Origin: an uncultured Lachnospiraceae bacterium
GTDB taxonomy: Bacteria; Bacillota; Clostridia; Lachnospirales; Lachnospiraceae
Reading direction: 5' to 3'
Assembly: GCA_947625995.1 (NCBI GenBank)
Contig: CANQQN010000136.1
Span: 1-5,183, forward strand
Length of the DNA stretch: 5,183 bases
Below the pieces are notes generated by a model. That model saw only the letters and a list, made by a program, of their open reading frames with translations, had not been told where the DNA came from and ran no database searches. Made by a program: the position numbers and the translations under genes. Shown in pieces: positions 4,862 to 5,183 of the stretch. The number at the start of each line of letters is the position of its first letter. Within the stretch, counting starts at the first letter, position 1.

Positions 4862-5183
4862 TTAATCGCTGACGTCGGTGTCTAAGACCACAATGAATTC
4901 ATATTCCCCAAAACGTTCCTTCATGCGCCTTATAACGTCGTTCTCAATCTCTTCCTTGTTTTCCGCTTTAAAATCAATGATCAGGTCAAAAGATACCAGC
5001 ATTTTCTCTGTATCCACGTAAAAACCGTGCATTTGCAGAATTTCCGGATATTCCTGAATGAGATCAGCTAAAGCACGTTTCATCCCGGCAAAGACCCCGC
5101 CTACGGTATTGGAAGCATAGATTCCAACTGTCAGGACAATGCCGAAGGTCATATAAACATCTTCTGTGATCTTCCGGGTAAGT
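4862..5183 (-). CDS. Cation diffusion facilitator family transporter, C-terminal part
   Basis: The last 107 codons of a gene that enters from the right edge; the N-terminal transmembrane half is outside the window. The visible part is a soluble cytoplasmic tail: a strand segment with VLTVGIYASNT (about 17-27 of the visible part), then YPEILQMHGFYVD, SFDLIIDF and a C-terminus ending VLDTDVSD. The combination of HGFYVD, FD(L/V)IIDF and a D-x-D-x-(S/T)-D ending is typical, as I recall it, of a group of clostridial CDF transporters that export divalent metals such as Zn2+, Mn2+ or Fe2+ by proton antiport. The ATG at 5152 is internal, since the frame stays open with matching sequence up to the edge. 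The gene is intact as far as seen and lies upstream of the flavodoxin remnant. Metal specificity cannot be told because the membrane metal-binding residues are not visible. Confidence 0.8.
   Translation of the reverse strand, partial: LTRKITEDVYMTFGIVLTVGIYASNTVGGVFAGMKRALADLIQEYPEILQMHGFYVDTEKMLVSFDLIIDFKAENKEEIENDVIRRMKERFGEYEFIVVLDTDVSD

Noticed and set aside
4607..4885. Plus-strand frame of 92 codons, hydrophobic in part
   Set aside because: It is antisense to the flavodoxin remnant and the end of the transporter gene, with no ribosome site.
1..5183. CRISPR arrays, tRNA or rRNA genes
   Set aside because: No regularly spaced direct repeats and no cloverleaf or rRNA-like sequence were seen on either strand.

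Overview
The window looks like chromosomal DNA of an anaerobic Gram-positive Clostridium, most likely a member of the Lachnospiraceae. The reasons are strong AGGAGG-type ribosome sites, sigma-A-like promoters, an ATP-type PEP carboxykinase, a clostridial-style cysteine synthase and a secreted dockerin protein. This assignment is inferred from protein style, not from a database search. It contains five protein genes (two cut by the window edges), one broken gene, and several regulatory elements.

Left part (1-1892): pckA (ATP-dependent PEP carboxykinase) runs leftward out of the window and lacks only its last few dozen residues. It is transcribed from a clear promoter (about 1628-1655, minus strand) through a leader of about 100 nt that can fold into a closed three-way junction. 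The rest of this divergent intergenic region holds a GC-rich island that looks like a fragment of coding sequence on the minus strand, and a probable extended -10 promoter for the next gene.

Middle part (1893-4503, all plus strand): a cysteine synthase gene is followed by an AT-rich terminator that overlaps a good promoter. That promoter drives a polytopic membrane protein of the EpsG family of exopolysaccharide polymerases. Only 35 bp further on lies a 109-residue secreted protein made of a signal peptide, a Thr/Ser-rich linker and one type I dockerin domain. The last two genes probably form one transcription unit, linking glycan assembly with a free-standing dockerin.

Right part (4504-5183): a long hairpin, probably the terminator, separates these plus-strand genes from convergent minus-strand genes. 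These are the remnant of a flavodoxin gene (intact start and FMN phosphate loop, then an in-frame stop and loss of the rest) and, upstream of it, the C-terminal part of a cation diffusion facilitator transporter that enters from the right edge. The sequence between the dockerin gene and the flavodoxin remnant resembles an insertion-sequence end, which might explain the damage.

Most unusual items: the orphan dockerin next to an EpsG polymerase, the structured pckA leader, and the decayed flavodoxin with its IS-like border.
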